Positions 45,358-55,765 of a DNA stretch of 64,000 nucleotides are shown one piece after another (the first letter of the stretch is position 1; each line of letters starts with the position of its first letter). Origin of the DNA: Oscarella lobularis. Lineage: Eukaryota > Porifera > Homoscleromorpha > Homosclerophorida > Oscarellidae. Location of the stretch: positions 2,604,001-2,668,000 of the forward strand of contig NC_089185.1 of the NCBI RefSeq assembly GCF_947507565.1, in the 5' to 3' direction. Both the position numbers and the translations under genes were made by a program. The notes under the pieces were generated by a model. That model was not told the origin of the DNA, did not search any database, and saw only the letters and a list, made by a program, of their open reading frames with translations.

Positions 45358-47153
45358 TTATTTAGATTCGTCGGAGAATGAACTTAGTTCTCTCTGAGTG
45401 GATGATGCAAATAGGAGAGTAGCTTCACTTTCTCTCACTTCTGTCACATCAGCGTGAAGTCGCCTTCGAAATTGCCTCTTCTTACATTTGTCCCACACTT
45501 GTGACCAAAATCTTCTTCCTGACATTGGAATGAGACAGTAGGTCACGAACGCAACAAAGGTTAGAGCAGGAAGTGCGAGATTTATCATTGCGGATGCAAA
45601 CCAGCCAGGATTTTCTTCGTAATCAGATAGACAGCTATTTATCGCCGTCTGATTAGTGCTCCCTAGGCACTCGGCTATGGTTTGAATCGTCCTCTTGTCG
45701 TAAATCATGTCTGTCACCATCTGCGAGGCAACAGTCAGAGGAAGAACAATCGATAAGAGGAAAAACCGCTTCTCGACCAGCGCACACGCTTCAGCAATTT
45801 GATTGACGGATGCATCTCGACGATACGTTTTCTTTATCTTCAACGACAAACGTTTAGATCGACGAAATTTTGTACTAGTCCAGTTCTCTCACCTTATGCA
45901 GTTTCACCGCAACGACAACAGACATCGCTGTTCCACAGATAATGATAATGTCAGCTGGCAGCACGTAGGTCCAGAAGAACCAGAAGTACGATGACTGACT
46001 GCAGTACGGTGCATAGGGCAATGTTTTGGCGTATTCCACGCCGCGCTGGAGATTAAAAGCTAATTGCCCTCCGGGGACGATTAACGATAGAGCGATTTGA
46101 ATGCAAAATAGACACTTTTGACGAATGCAGTCAATTTTTGCTGGGTTCCACACTGTCAAAACTGTACTTGAAACGGAGCATAACCACCACATCATAAACG
46201 ATAGAGAACCGAAGTCAAGCAGCAAGCCTAAAAGATGTTTAGAGGAATTTGCCTGCTCGTGTCGAGAGAAATGTCTTTCTGTACCTTGCACATGACACGC
46301 TGTAGTTGGATCAATCCAAGAGTCAATCATGCTGTCGTGTTTGCAGTAAATCCTTTTTTGTCCGAGAAAGACGGTCATTGTTATAGAAATGCCTATATAT
46401 AATTGGCAACACTTTAGACTCCTCGTTTATGTACCATATTAGCGTTCACCACTCACTGTACACAACTAGTGATGCAGTCGAAAAAAGAATGATGAGGGAT
46501 TGATAGCTGAGCCTAATTGGAATTATTCACGTTAATAAATTGTTTTGAAGAAATTGTACGTACAGTTTCTTTCCTTGTGCCCACGTAACAACTGCTATGA
46601 CAATACAACTCCAGTAAATTACCACTGAAACGTACAGTGAAATGTTGAAGATTGCAGCGCCGATTTTCCAGGTGGGCTGATTACACGGAGGAGAGCAGTA
46701 AACACGGATATATTGCGTGCAGTTGGTACGCGTACGTATCAGAGGCTTTGGACAGACTCGTTCTGAAAAGTTTCCGCATCCTGACACAGAAATATTTTTC
46801 GCTGAAAATTTTCTTGCACTCCAATGGAGAAACACCGAACTGCATGCAGATCGGTTCAAAAGACCTATGGGTGTGCGTTCACACGTTTCCTGACTCATTT
46901 TCTATGCACAAAACAATCGAAGTGAGAGAATGTACTCGATCGGTTTCGGTTTTAATTGCGTTCATCTAAGAAAACGCCTCCTTTGTATCATACGTTCAAT
47001 CGAGGCTCTCGATCATCTCCTGCGTATGGATCAGTAAGAGACACTTACGGACGAATTCATTGGAGAGAAATAAAAGTAGACGGGCGTAGCGGTAAGAACA
47101 AACAAAGACATCAGGCCAAATCCTAGGCAAATTAGCCTAAGGCGACTCCGCAT
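45358..47153 (-). CDS. Frizzled-like class-F receptor copy 3, shortened CRD
   Basis: Six exons: 47153-47049, 46901-46564, 46512-46457, 46392-46285, 46227-45893 and 45837-45358; 1422 nt, 473 aa, fully open. Signal/anchor LICLGFGLMSLFVLTATPV. The CRD exon keeps the N-terminal part (ETCERTPIGLLNRSACSS, VSGCGNF) and the membrane-proximal part (VCPKPL, VYCSPPC). It lacks about 80-90 residues in between that copy 1 and copy 4 have, including the LLCHYAF..C block. The seven helices are intact (MMWWLCSVSSTVLTVW, YVLPADIIIICGTAM, KRFFLLSIVLPLTVA). The region after TM7 has MSGRRFW in place of KTxxxW. Confidence 0.7.
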
Positions 47154-47349
47154 ATTGTCGAGATGTCTTTCGCGAGTAGATATTCGAAGATCCCGTGTCG
47201 TTCAGGGCATTAATTGGTCTCCCGGCCTATAGGGGGCCCTCACTTGTTGTGAAAAATAGACAACTCTAACGACGCAAACAAATTAATCCGCATCAAAATA
47301 GTACACTCCCACCGCGACGCAACTTGAACTGTGCAAACCTCAGAGTTAC

Positions 47350-47405
47350 GTACTGAGCAGAGCCTTCTATAAACTTATGTATAAATAGAAGGCTCTGGTA
47401 CTGAG
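47350..47405. repeat. Palindromic micro-insertion with 8-bp direct repeats
   Basis: GTACTGAG (47350-47357) is repeated exactly at 47398-47405. The 40 bases between are a hairpin with 13-bp perfect arms (CAGAGCCTTCTAT and ATAGAAGGCTCTG) and a 14-nt loop. Confidence 0.85.
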
Positions 47406-47567
47406 AAGCAAGGTTCGTCTTTCCGACACCTCTGACGTCTCTTATGTATACCAAAATTATTAAATGAACGAGTAAAGTGCACACCAACACCTTCTGATTA
47501 CGAAATTCGATGGTTCTTGGATTAATTAAAAAACCTTAAGTATAAAAATAGCAGATAAAGGGGCACC

Positions 47568-48221
47568 CTACAATTTGTATTCAAGAGCACGCTCGCGCGC
47601 AAACTTCAAAAAAGGCATAATGCTCGTTCCACCCGTCCCCGTTTCCACTAGACTCTCGTGCCCTACACTCTTAGACTTCCTCGACTGAACCAAAATATAC
47701 GACGTCACAATCTGAACGTGAAACGACCGAAACGCGACTAGAGCGTCGATCGCGTCATTGTACGCTCGCCTCGACTCGTCCCCGCCCTCGCTCCGAACAA
47801 AATCGCGAATCGCGTTCCCCCGTCGCGCGACGACCTCTAAAAACTCTCGATGACAACTCGGCATATAGGAACGCATTTCCCTAAGAAAAAGCCCATGAGC
47901 CGTATCCGTTCCATAGGATATACCGAGCGCTTCGCTAAAGCAAGGCAGAAGCGAGCTCTCAGCGGCGCTCGCCCCGTGAAACATCCTCGGCTCGTCGTCG
48001 TCATCGAAGGCACCTTCGTAGACGAGACCGCGGGGATAGACCGAACTTCCCTTCCAACCAGCCAAATAAGGCCGAAGGACATTATAAAAGACGTCGGGAC
48101 GACATTTGTCGTACATCCTCTCGAGCGCTTCTTTAGCCGATATTAATGATTTCGTCATGATAACCAATGATTCTACGAGGGCGTGGTCATCGCTTCGACT
48201 CGCTGCTGCCTACGTCATAGA

Positions 48222-48257
<36 letters not shown>

Positions 48258-48858
48258 ATTTTATCTATGCCTGCGCATCGACGACGGCCTTTACGCCCGG
48301 CGCGGCGACCACTTCTAACGCCGTCGTCGCGACGAAGAACCAGCGTTCGTCTTCCGTTCCCGTGATCGAGTGAATTTGGGCGAGATTCGACGCGTCGAGG
48401 GGCCCCGTTGGATCGATTCGCTTCCAGTTGTGCAGCGCGGATGTCGCGTGGGTCATTATCGGCGGGAAACCGAGTTGCGCGGCGATGCGCGTCCACGGGA
48501 CGGCGATGTTGCGCGGAAGGGATTTCGGGGCCCCCGCGTCGCCTTCGCACCAGATGTACGCGTGTGCGATTGTCGAGAGAGCGACGGTGGCTCTGTGAAG
48601 TTCGGGCGATCCATGAAGATGCGATGGATCGAGGAAGGGGAGTTCGAGGACGCTTTGGCGCAGTTTTGAGCTGTTCTTGAGCAGAGTCGGAATGCGATCG
48701 GCTAGATCTTCCCACGGTTTATAGCGGGATGGAAGGTGAAGAAGAGGATCGCGATCGGGAACAAAGCCGCGCGTTTCCGACACTTCGAAGTCCGACAGAA
48801 CGAGCGTTGTCGACATCACGTGGTCTTGATGTGGGAGTGAGTCTATCTGACTGGGCAC
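47568..48858 (-). CDS. IDO: Indoleamine 2,3-dioxygenase
   Basis: Two exons, 48858-48271 and 48209-47568, 409 aa (usual IDO length about 400). Family motifs include SDFEVSETRGFVPDRDPLLH, LPFLDPSHL, LSTIAHAYIW, IAVPWTRIAAQLGFPPIMTH, HNWKRIDPTGPLD, MYDKCRPDVFYNVLRPYLAG, FHGASAAESSLLP and the heme-ligand region FRSFHVQIVTSYI, followed by GTGGTS. IDO opens the indole ring of tryptophan with a heme iron and O2, making N-formylkynurenine, the first step of the kynurenine pathway. In vertebrates it has immune roles. The 61-bp intron (48210-48270) appears to start with GC rather than GT and contains a TTTA run. The gene lies between two Frizzled-like copies on the same strand. Confidence 0.93.
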
Positions 48859-49003
48859 AGGCCGGTGTCTTTTATTAATTTGAAACTGTCAACACAATTT
48901 TTAGTCAAATCTAGCTAAGCCCTAGCTGCAACGTACCTAGACTAGAAGTCTGGGATCACGGAAGCGATTAATTTTCTGCAGCATTTAGATGCTTCAAGTC
49001 TAA

Positions 49004-51119
49004 TTATTCCGATGCGTCAGAGAATGAATCTAGTTTTCTCTGAGTCGATGATGGAAATAGGCGAGTAGCTTCACTTTCTCTCACTTCTGTCACATCAGCG
49101 TGAAGTCGCCTTCGAAATTGCCTCTTCTTACATTTGTCCCACACTTGTGACCAAAATCTTCTTCCTGACTTTGGAATAAGACAGTAGGTCACAAGGGCAA
49201 CAAAGGTTAGAGCAGGAAGTACGAGATTTATCATTGCGGATGCAAACCAACCAGGATTTTCTTCGTAATCAGATAGACAGCTATTTATCGCCGTCTGATT
49301 AGTGCTCCCTAGACACTCGGCTATGGTTTGAATCGTCTTCTTGTCGTAAATTATGTCTGTCACCATCTGCGAGGCAGCAGTCAGAGGAAGAACAATTGAT
49401 AAGAGGAAAAACCGCTTCTCGACCAGCGCACACGCTTCAGCGATTTGATTGTCTCGACGATACGTTTTCTTTATCTTCAACGACAAATGTTAAACGTTTA
49501 GATCGCTTTTACTTAATTAAGGTCTTGTTCTCTCACCTTATGCAGTTTCACCGCAACGACAACAGACATGACTGTTCCACAGATAAGGATAATGTCAGCT
49601 GGCAGGACGTAGGTCCAGAAGAACCAGAAGTACGATGACTGACTGCAGTACGGTGCATAGGGCAATGTTTTGGCATATTCCACGCCGCGCTGGAGATTAA
49701 AAGCTAATTGCCCTCCGGGGACGATTAACGATAGAGCGAGTTGAATGTAAAATAGCCTCTTTTGACGAGTGGGGTTAATTTTTGCCGGGTTCCACACTGT
49801 CAAAACTGTACTTGAAACGGAGGATAACCACCACATCATAAAAGATAGAGAACCGAAGTCGAGCACCACGCCTAAAAGATGCTTAGGTTTGCCTAGCTGC
49901 TCGTTTCGAGAGGAGTGCATGTTCTCCTGTACCTTGCACATGGCACGCTGTAGTTGGGTCAATCCACGAATCAATCATACTGTCGTGTTTACAGTAAATC
50001 CTATTTGGTCCGAGAAAGACGGTCATTGCTACAGAAACGCCTACATAACAATACTCATTAGGTTTATGTACACCGTATTATCACTCACTGTACAGAGCTA
50101 GTGAAGCAATCAGAAAAAAAATAGTTAAGGATTGATGGCTGAGCCTAATAAGAAATATTCGATTTAATTAAATAATTGCTTTTCAAGGAAATATCACGTA
50201 CAGTTTCTTTCCCTGTGCCCACGTAACAAATGCGATGGCAATGCAAATCCAGTAAATTACCACAGAAACGTACAGTGAAATATCAAAGATTGCAGCGCCG
50301 ATTTTCCAGGTGGGCTGATTACACGGAGGAGAGCAGTACACATGAATATCTTGCGCGCAGCTGGTACGCGTATGCATTAGAGGCTTTGGGCAGACTGTTG
50401 TGTTCGCGATGACTATTTCTTCACAACCTATGTCGCTCTTGGGTATTACTAGGCACGATATGCGGCTATCAAGCGACGGAATCAGACCACGAAGTTCGTT
50501 CTGGAAATTTGAAAAATCGGTAGCCATTTGGAAAATTCGAAATCGATTTCTTTGCTGTACGACGACGTGCTTCCGTAACTTAATTCGTTGCAATCTTCGA
50601 AAGCGTCGTGGCAAAGAAAAGACAGAATTTTTTTCTCGTCATCTGCTAATTGAGGTAGAAGAGCTGTGAGAATGCGAAAGTCTTTATCGGCTTTCGAAAA
50701 GTTTCCGCATCCTGACACGGAAATATTTCTCGTTGAAAATTTGCTTGCACTCCAATGAGGAAACACCGAACTGCATGCAGATCGGTTCAAAAGACCTATG
50801 GGTATGCGTTGACACGTTTCCGAGCTCATTCTCTAATTCAACACAAAACAATCGAAGTGAAAATGCGGATGTACACTCGATTTCGATTTCGATTAATTAA
50901 CGAAAATTTGCGATTCCTGAAGAGTATCGATATACGCGAGACCCTCCATACGAAACTTACGGACGAATTTATTGGTAAGAAATAAATGTAGAAAGGCGTA
51001 GCAGTGAGAACAAACAAAGACATCAGGCCAAATCCTAGGCAAATGAGCCTCAGGTGGCTTCGCTTTTTGCGACGACGTCCTTCGTCGCCAGTAGACGTTC
51101 GAAGCTCTCGCATCGGCAT
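49004..51119 (-). pseudogene. Frizzled-like class-F receptor copy 4, one frameshift in the CRD
   Basis: Exons by comparison: 51119-50961, 50832-50202, 50144-50089, 50040-49933, 49871-49537 and 49474-49004. All splice sites and the lengths of exons 3-5 (56, 108 and 335) equal those of copies 1 and 3. Exon 2 is 631 nt, one base out of phase. The open frame changes between SSYSKEIDFEF and DFSNFQNELRGL (about 50520-50570), which means a one-base indel. The remainder (CRD cysteines FLCHDAFEDC, VCPKPL, VYCSPPC and seven helices) is intact. It is either a very young pseudogene or a consensus error. It is very similar to copy 3. Confidence 0.7.
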
Positions 51120-51559
51120 TTTCAGACGAGAAACTTGGAAGCGAAGACGATGATGCTATGTAAGTGCAGCAGTTGAAACTGAAACTGATGTGGCGATTTA
51201 ATGCGTGCGCATAATATGCATGCATCCGGCTCACAATTCTCATGAGATATTTCACTTCCTTTTCTGATTCTCCAGTGGATCCAGTACGTCATGGAGAGAG
51301 AGGAAACGACGATTTGTCTTCTGCTCTATTCGTGGTGACGAGTGGGAAAAAAAATTCAAAAGGCATCCACCTAAAAGTCAAAGAAGAAATGATACAAAGT
51401 TCTTTGTGTACGAGCCACGCGTCTCATAATTCTCAACCCATGGCTGCTTTCATATGAAATTGTGCACCACGCCCGTCCCGCTGAAGGCGATCACAACTAC
51501 TCCTTTCTCGATCGTTTTTTCCATTGCTGCGTCGATATCAAGCATGCACGCACGCTTAC
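51120..51559. other. Intergenic, no gene
   Basis: Upstream flank of copy 4. No supported feature. Confidence 0.4.
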
Positions 51560-51930
51560 ATCGGTTCGACTTCGATGACCGAGCTTCCCGCGACGCTTCA
51601 GACTTTGCAACGAGTTTCTTCTAGTCGATATGGTATGAACGCACTGCTTGTGGGGTCCCTGAAGCTCGCGCGCGTCGTTCGGTGCACTTGCTTCCGTTCG
51701 TAGACGTTCGTGGATGACTATCGAGTCCCCTAAATGCCTGCTTGCATGGATGCAGAGACGTCGTTCGGTTTGTACGTGTGAGATGGGTCACGTGTACGAG
51801 TACTGAGTACACCCAGGGATATATTATATCCCTGGTACACCCACGGATATTAGTATCCGTGGTACACCAGAGGCAGTCTAAATCATTAGCTCGCTTCCTA
51901 GCGCTAACCGAAAATAATTGATTGGCGCAC
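51560..51930. repeat. Direct duplication, left copy
   Basis: Resembles 53110-53475 in the same orientation. Both share GAGCTT.C..GCGACGCTTC, GGGGTCC(C/T)(C/T)GAAGCTCGCGCG, ACGTG-type blocks and CTTCCTAGCGCTAACCG. Short open frames on either strand are not conserved between the two, so it looks non-coding. The palindromes at 51807-51868 are present only in this copy. Confidence 0.6.
51807..51868. repeat. Two tandem palindromic micro-insertions sharing 7-bp direct repeats
   Basis: GTACACC occurs three times (51807-51813, 51835-51841, 51862-51868). Between the first two is CAGGGATATA-T-TATATCCCTG. Between the last two is CACGGATA-TTAG-TATCCGTG. Both are perfect hairpins with different sequences. 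Confidence 0.88.
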
Positions 51931-52212
51931 ATCCGCTATTTGCGGTTAACGACAGTATCCTGCATGGAAGCGTGTCCTGGTGGGCGGCGCGTGACGGAAG
52001 ACTCCTATTATCCCAGAGCAGCCAATAGCCATCAATTTGCATGGAACAGCGGATGGGAAGCTACGAACGCAGGCATCCACACGGAAGCAATGCATCAAAA
52101 TTAATTAGAAATATATTAGGAACCAGTTCACTCAAGAGGCGCCATCGATACATCCAGCTGGAAGCGTGATCTCATGCGCCGCGACTGTTTACACAACAAC
52201 AGTCTGACTCGA

Positions 52213-52234
52213 ATATAAGAAAGCTTCGAAAGCT
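52213..52234 (+). promoter_or_regulatory. TATA-type core promoter motif
   Basis: ATATAAGAAAGCTTCGAAAG followed by CT. The start codon of the secreted protein lies 61 bases further on. The same 22-nt element with two changes stands 61 bases before the collagen-like gene at 60361. Confidence 0.65.
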
Positions 52235-52295
52235 ATACTTGAATCAGTTTAGCCGTTCAGTGGCCTATAAATCTGCGCTGCGTGCTGGAGTCAGA

Positions 52296-52799
52296 ATGGT
52301 CAAGCATCAATTCCTTTTGATTTGTCTTTCGCTTGTGCTCTCCTTTTGCGCCTGTTCGCCGCTTCCAATGTTCCGCTCTGATTTGCTAGTGGCGAACGTG
52401 ATCGACGAGGAGAAAGACGCCGCTTTTGCCGTCAGCTCTCTCTACGGCACAATTCCCCAAAACAGTGGCAAAGTCGTCTACGAGCCCAATCACTCGTACA
52501 ACGGAGGCGCCAACTTCAAACTGCCAGCGCAAAGTTCCGGAAACTCGGTTTTCATACCGTTCAAGCAAACGTATATCAAAGACCCGCACTGCGTCGTCGA
52601 TTTCGAAGGATTCGTCGGCTTTCACACCATCAACCCGCAAAAGAACGGTCTTCACATTAATCTATACGACGTGAAGGGAGATTCTCGCTCGTGGAAGTTC
52701 GAAGAAGCTAAGTTTGTGACGGCCATGTGCTGGGGTCCCATTGCACAGCCGAAATCGGCGAAAGTCAAAGTCGTCGTCAAGTCAACGACTCGTTCGTGA
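52296..52799 (+). CDS. Small secreted protein, unrecognised family
   Basis: Single exon, 167 aa. Signal peptide (MVKHQFLLICLSLVLSFCAC), then a beta-rich domain (GKVVYEPNHSYNGGANFKLP, SGNSVFIPFKQTYIKDPHCV, FVGFHTINPQKNGLHINLYD) ending KSAKVKVVVKSTTRS. The start is the ATG after the TATA motif. An upstream in-frame ATG at 52239 is less likely because it would bury the signal peptide. The gene is flanked by the two copies of a direct duplication. Function unknown, probably extracellular. Confidence 0.7.
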   Translation: MVKHQFLLICLSLVLSFCACSPLPMFRSDLLVANVIDEEKDAAFAVSSLYGTIPQNSGKVVYEPNHSYNGGANFKLPAQSSGNSVFIPFKQTYIKDPHCVVDFEGFVGFHTINPQKNGLHINLYDVKGDSRSWKFEEAKFVTAMCWGPIAQPKSAKVKVVVKSTTRS

Positions 52800-53109
52800 A
52801 GTCGAGGGGAGAGAGAGGCTTGGCCCCTTATAGGCTAATTAAACAGTGCGTTTTTCACTTCAAGCGAGTTTAGGCTGTCTTCTTGGATTGTTATGTGTAC
52901 TTTTAGTAACGTTTTTTTGAAAGTTCTCTTAGAAGACTCTATTTCTCTGGCGGTGTTATATTGCAACGGGCAGTGATTCTTATCTTTGAAATGGCTGTCC
53001 AACTACTAGATATAATGACAATCGCTTCTTCTAACGGCTAAAGCGAATATGTGTCCAGGAAGGGCGCTCAGTCGCTGGTGGCGTGTTTAGCGGCTTACCA
53101 CTCCTTTCG

Positions 53110-53475
53110 ATATCGTTTCGTCGGCTCGACGTCGACGAACGAGCTTGCTGCGACGCTTCGGGACGTCGCGGACGAGTTTCTAGTCCGTGGATCGACACTG
53201 TTTGGGGTCCCCGAAGCTCGCGCGTTGTTCTGTGCACTTGCATCCGTTCCTAGCTTGTTCGTGGAATCAAGGCGCGCTGTGTGCGACGTCGCTTGTTTTA
53301 GAGAGATGCTTCCCTGTCGCTCGTTATTGAAACACGTCACGTGTACAGATATCGGTATAGACAGTGGACACACCTGTAGCCACTGGAGGCCACTGGATCC
53401 GGCTGACTCGAAGCCAGACGCTCGCTTCCTAGCGCTAACCGCAAAAACTATTGATTGGGTTCGTGCAGCTATTGA
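53110..53475. repeat. Direct duplication, right copy
   Basis: Partner of 51560-51930. The long open frame across it (53051-53584, plus) is not conserved in the other copy and has no family features. Downstream, 53525-53670 resembles the promoter regions of the five-TM genes (TTAGCGCCTG.TATTA, CGTCCT.ACGCC, TTCACTTCC.A.TGCAT). Confidence 0.55.
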
Positions 53476-53693
53476 TAGACTAGGATTACGGAGAAACGAT
53501 AGCAGAAAGCCGCCTCTTTTCATGCTGATTTGCAGAAACACCTTAGCGCCTGTTATTACTGTGCGGCTGACAGCGGCGTCCTAACGCCGTGAGCGGCGTG
53601 TCCTGACGCCCTACGTGGGCGGCCCCGGACGCGCGTATTCACTTCCAACTGCATCGATAAAGCCATTCAATTTGTATGCATGAGACTGCGGGT

Positions 53694-54950
53694 ATGGGAA
53701 GTTGCACGCACTGCTCGAAGCTCGAACTTTGCCACTTGTGGCTCGATCCTATCATCCACCACGAGCCGAAAGAGTCGAACGACGATCACGAACTGGGACA
53801 GGTATCCAACGAATGCGGAAACGATCCATCAAAACAGAAAACGAAGACGAAGACGACAACCAAGTCGAAAACGAAAAAGAAAGTCAAACGATACCTACAT
53901 CGAATCGTCCAACTCGTCGTCGTCGTCGCATCGGCAGCGGAAATCATAACGAACTGGATCGCCTATTCGTCGTACGCCAAAATCGGCTTGAGCCCGTTGG
54001 AAGGGCCCAAGAAAGCAATTCAAACGCTGTGGCTCATTCAGGCGATCTTCGCGACGATTCTCACGCCGGTCGCCGTTTTCGTCAAAGTGATCGCGCCCCT
54101 ATGCAAACGGGAAGTCCCTCATTCCATTAGCGGTCACGTCGTCTTATTCGATCTTCTAATCAATAGCGGCGGGAGTCTGCTCATCAGTTATAACGTTTTT
54201 CGAGCGGGTAGCTGCTGGATCGATCTCGCCGGCAACACGCCGGCGAGACATCTCTTCTGGGGAGAAGTGTCGAAACTCTCCTTCAAAATGCTATTGAATC
54301 TAGTTCAAATTATCTACGGATTTTCGCAGGGATACGTTCTATGTTGCATTGAACCCTGCACTCCTACTGACGAAACGACGTCCCATATCATGTTGAAAAG
54401 CGTGCACGTGATCGCCCTTTGCGGAGTATTGGCGTTCGCTGCTGTCGTCATGGCGACGATTATAGATATTCGCGATAGTGGGAGCCCTGTATTGATTGTC
54501 GTCTATCGTAACGAGAGTTGGAGGTCAGCGAGCGTTTTAGAACGATTTCACGAAGCCGACGAACAGCATCCAAAGCCAATAACTGCTACCTATCACAATT
54601 CATTTACGGGCGATTGTTTTGTCTATAGCTCGGCTTTCGACGAGGAGGAGAAAAATACTGTCTATAACTACAATATGAACTATTTAAACTCGTCGGGAAA
54701 TTTGAGTTGTGTTCTTCACGATGACATTGAACTAAAGAGAAAGCCGGGAGATCTGTTTCTGAGTAAGGATTGGGTGCCAAATGAACAGGGGCATTGGCAG
54801 AAAGGCGGAGAAGACTTTATACACGATTCGTCTTCAAAGGCAACTTGCATTCCACGAAAAGGAATATTTCGGAATGAGATGCCTGTTCCATGCAGCTTCG
54901 ACACAACGTGCAAGGAATTGAAAGAAAAAGCGAGAAGGAACACTTCATAG
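53694..54950 (+). CDS. Five-TM membrane protein, tandem family copy 1
   Basis: Intronless, 418 aa from the ATG at 53694; an in-frame ATG at 53676 is less conserved. The N-terminus has a Cys motif (GSCTHCSKLELCHLW) and a Lys/Thr-rich stretch. Five hydrophobic helices follow: LVVVVASAAEIITNWIAY, WLIQAIFATILTPVAVFVKV, SGHVVLFDLLINSGGSLLIS, MLLNLVQIIYGFSQGYVLC and HVIALCGVLAFAAVVMATII. The C-terminal domain of about 175 residues is probably extracellular, with six cysteines (GDCFVY, LSCVLH, TCIPRKG, VPCSFDTTCK) and NSSGN/NES sites. I do not recognise the family. Two close paralogues follow. Confidence 0.72.
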   Translation: MGSCTHCSKLELCHLWLDPIIHHEPKESNDDHELGQVSNECGNDPSKQKTKTKTTTKSKTKKKVKRYLHRIVQLVVVVASAAEIITNWIAYSSYAKIGLSPLEGPKKAIQTLWLIQAIFATILTPVAVFVKVIAPLCKREVPHSISGHVVLFDLLINSGGSLLISYNVFRAGSCWIDLAGNTPARHLFWGEVSKLSFKMLLNLVQIIYGFSQGYVLCCIEPCTPTDETTSHIMLKSVHVIALCGVLAFAAVVMATIIDIRDSGSPVLIVVYRNESWRSASVLERFHEADEQHPKPITATYHNSFTGDCFVYSSAFDEEEKNTVYNYNMNYLNSSGNLSCVLHDDIELKRKPGDLFLSKDWVPNEQGHWQKGGEDFIHDSSSKATCIPRKGIFRNEMPVPCSFDTTCKELKEKARRNTS

Positions 54951-55765
54951 ATCCTAAGGAAATTAGATGGAATTTTTAATTTTGGTTGATAGGGGACATC
55001 ACTGTACTAACAAATAAATAAGTACAGTACCTTTACCTGTCGCCATTCCACATCTGAGTTTCATATAAATGTGCGACGGCTCTTCGTTTAGCTACTTGTA
55101 CCGTAGAGAGCGAACTCCAGCGGCAAACAGAAGGAGACTCACTGGTGCACTTCGAAAAAGGGACCCCGATTCCATCACGCAAACTTATGAAGCCTCGTGC
55201 CCCTAAAACGTGTCCCTAGACGAACTCTCACTACAGAAAAGTACTTCCATACGAGCGCACACTCCTCGGCTCCTGCTCTTTCGACATACGGGTTATTGAA
55301 ACGTGAAAGGACAGTCTAGACCAGAGCCCTAAATAAATCATTTAGGGCTCTGGTCTAGACACGCTAGACGGTCGTGCATGCCGTGTTCTGCCGCACCACT
55401 GGTCCTTAGTCGAACCGTAGATATCATATGGTCGAACCGTGGGTTGCGGCTCCGGGATTCCTAGAAGGCGAGGTATGCACGACCTGATGTTCTGCATAAT
55501 TCACATCCGTTCTATTTATAGACGGAGACTAGACTATAGAACGAAGTTTCACAATCTACCCGCTTTATTACTTATTACGCCCACTTTACAAAAAAACGCT
55601 TTAGCGCCTGCCATTATATAGCATTCTCTTGACGGCCGATGGCAGCGCGTCCTGACGCGGAAGCGAAGCGCAACCTGACGGCGCGCGGGGCGGGGCCCTT
55701 TAAAGCGCGCGCGTCGTTCACTTCCCAATGCATCTGCTATCTGCCATCTGCAAGTAACTGTGAGT
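54951..55765. other. Spacer of the tandem unit
   Basis: Repeated nearly verbatim at 57026-57873 and in part at 59155-59550. It holds the GC-rich promoter (GGGGCGGGGCCCTTTAAAGC at about 55686) and a 35-bp palindrome that is absent from the second spacer. Confidence 0.7.
55316..55358. repeat. Palindromic micro-insertion with 15-bp perfect arms
   Basis: ACCAGAGCCCTAAAT-AAATC then ATTTAGGGCTCTGGT (55320-55354), flanked by CTAG on both sides. In the paralogous spacer at about 57446 the sequence is GTCTAGCTAGAC with no palindrome. Confidence 0.88.

Noticed and set aside
53051-53584. Plus-strand open frame of 177 codons
   Set aside because: Not conserved in the duplicated segment at 51560-51930, no motif, and GC-rich sequence favours chance open frames.
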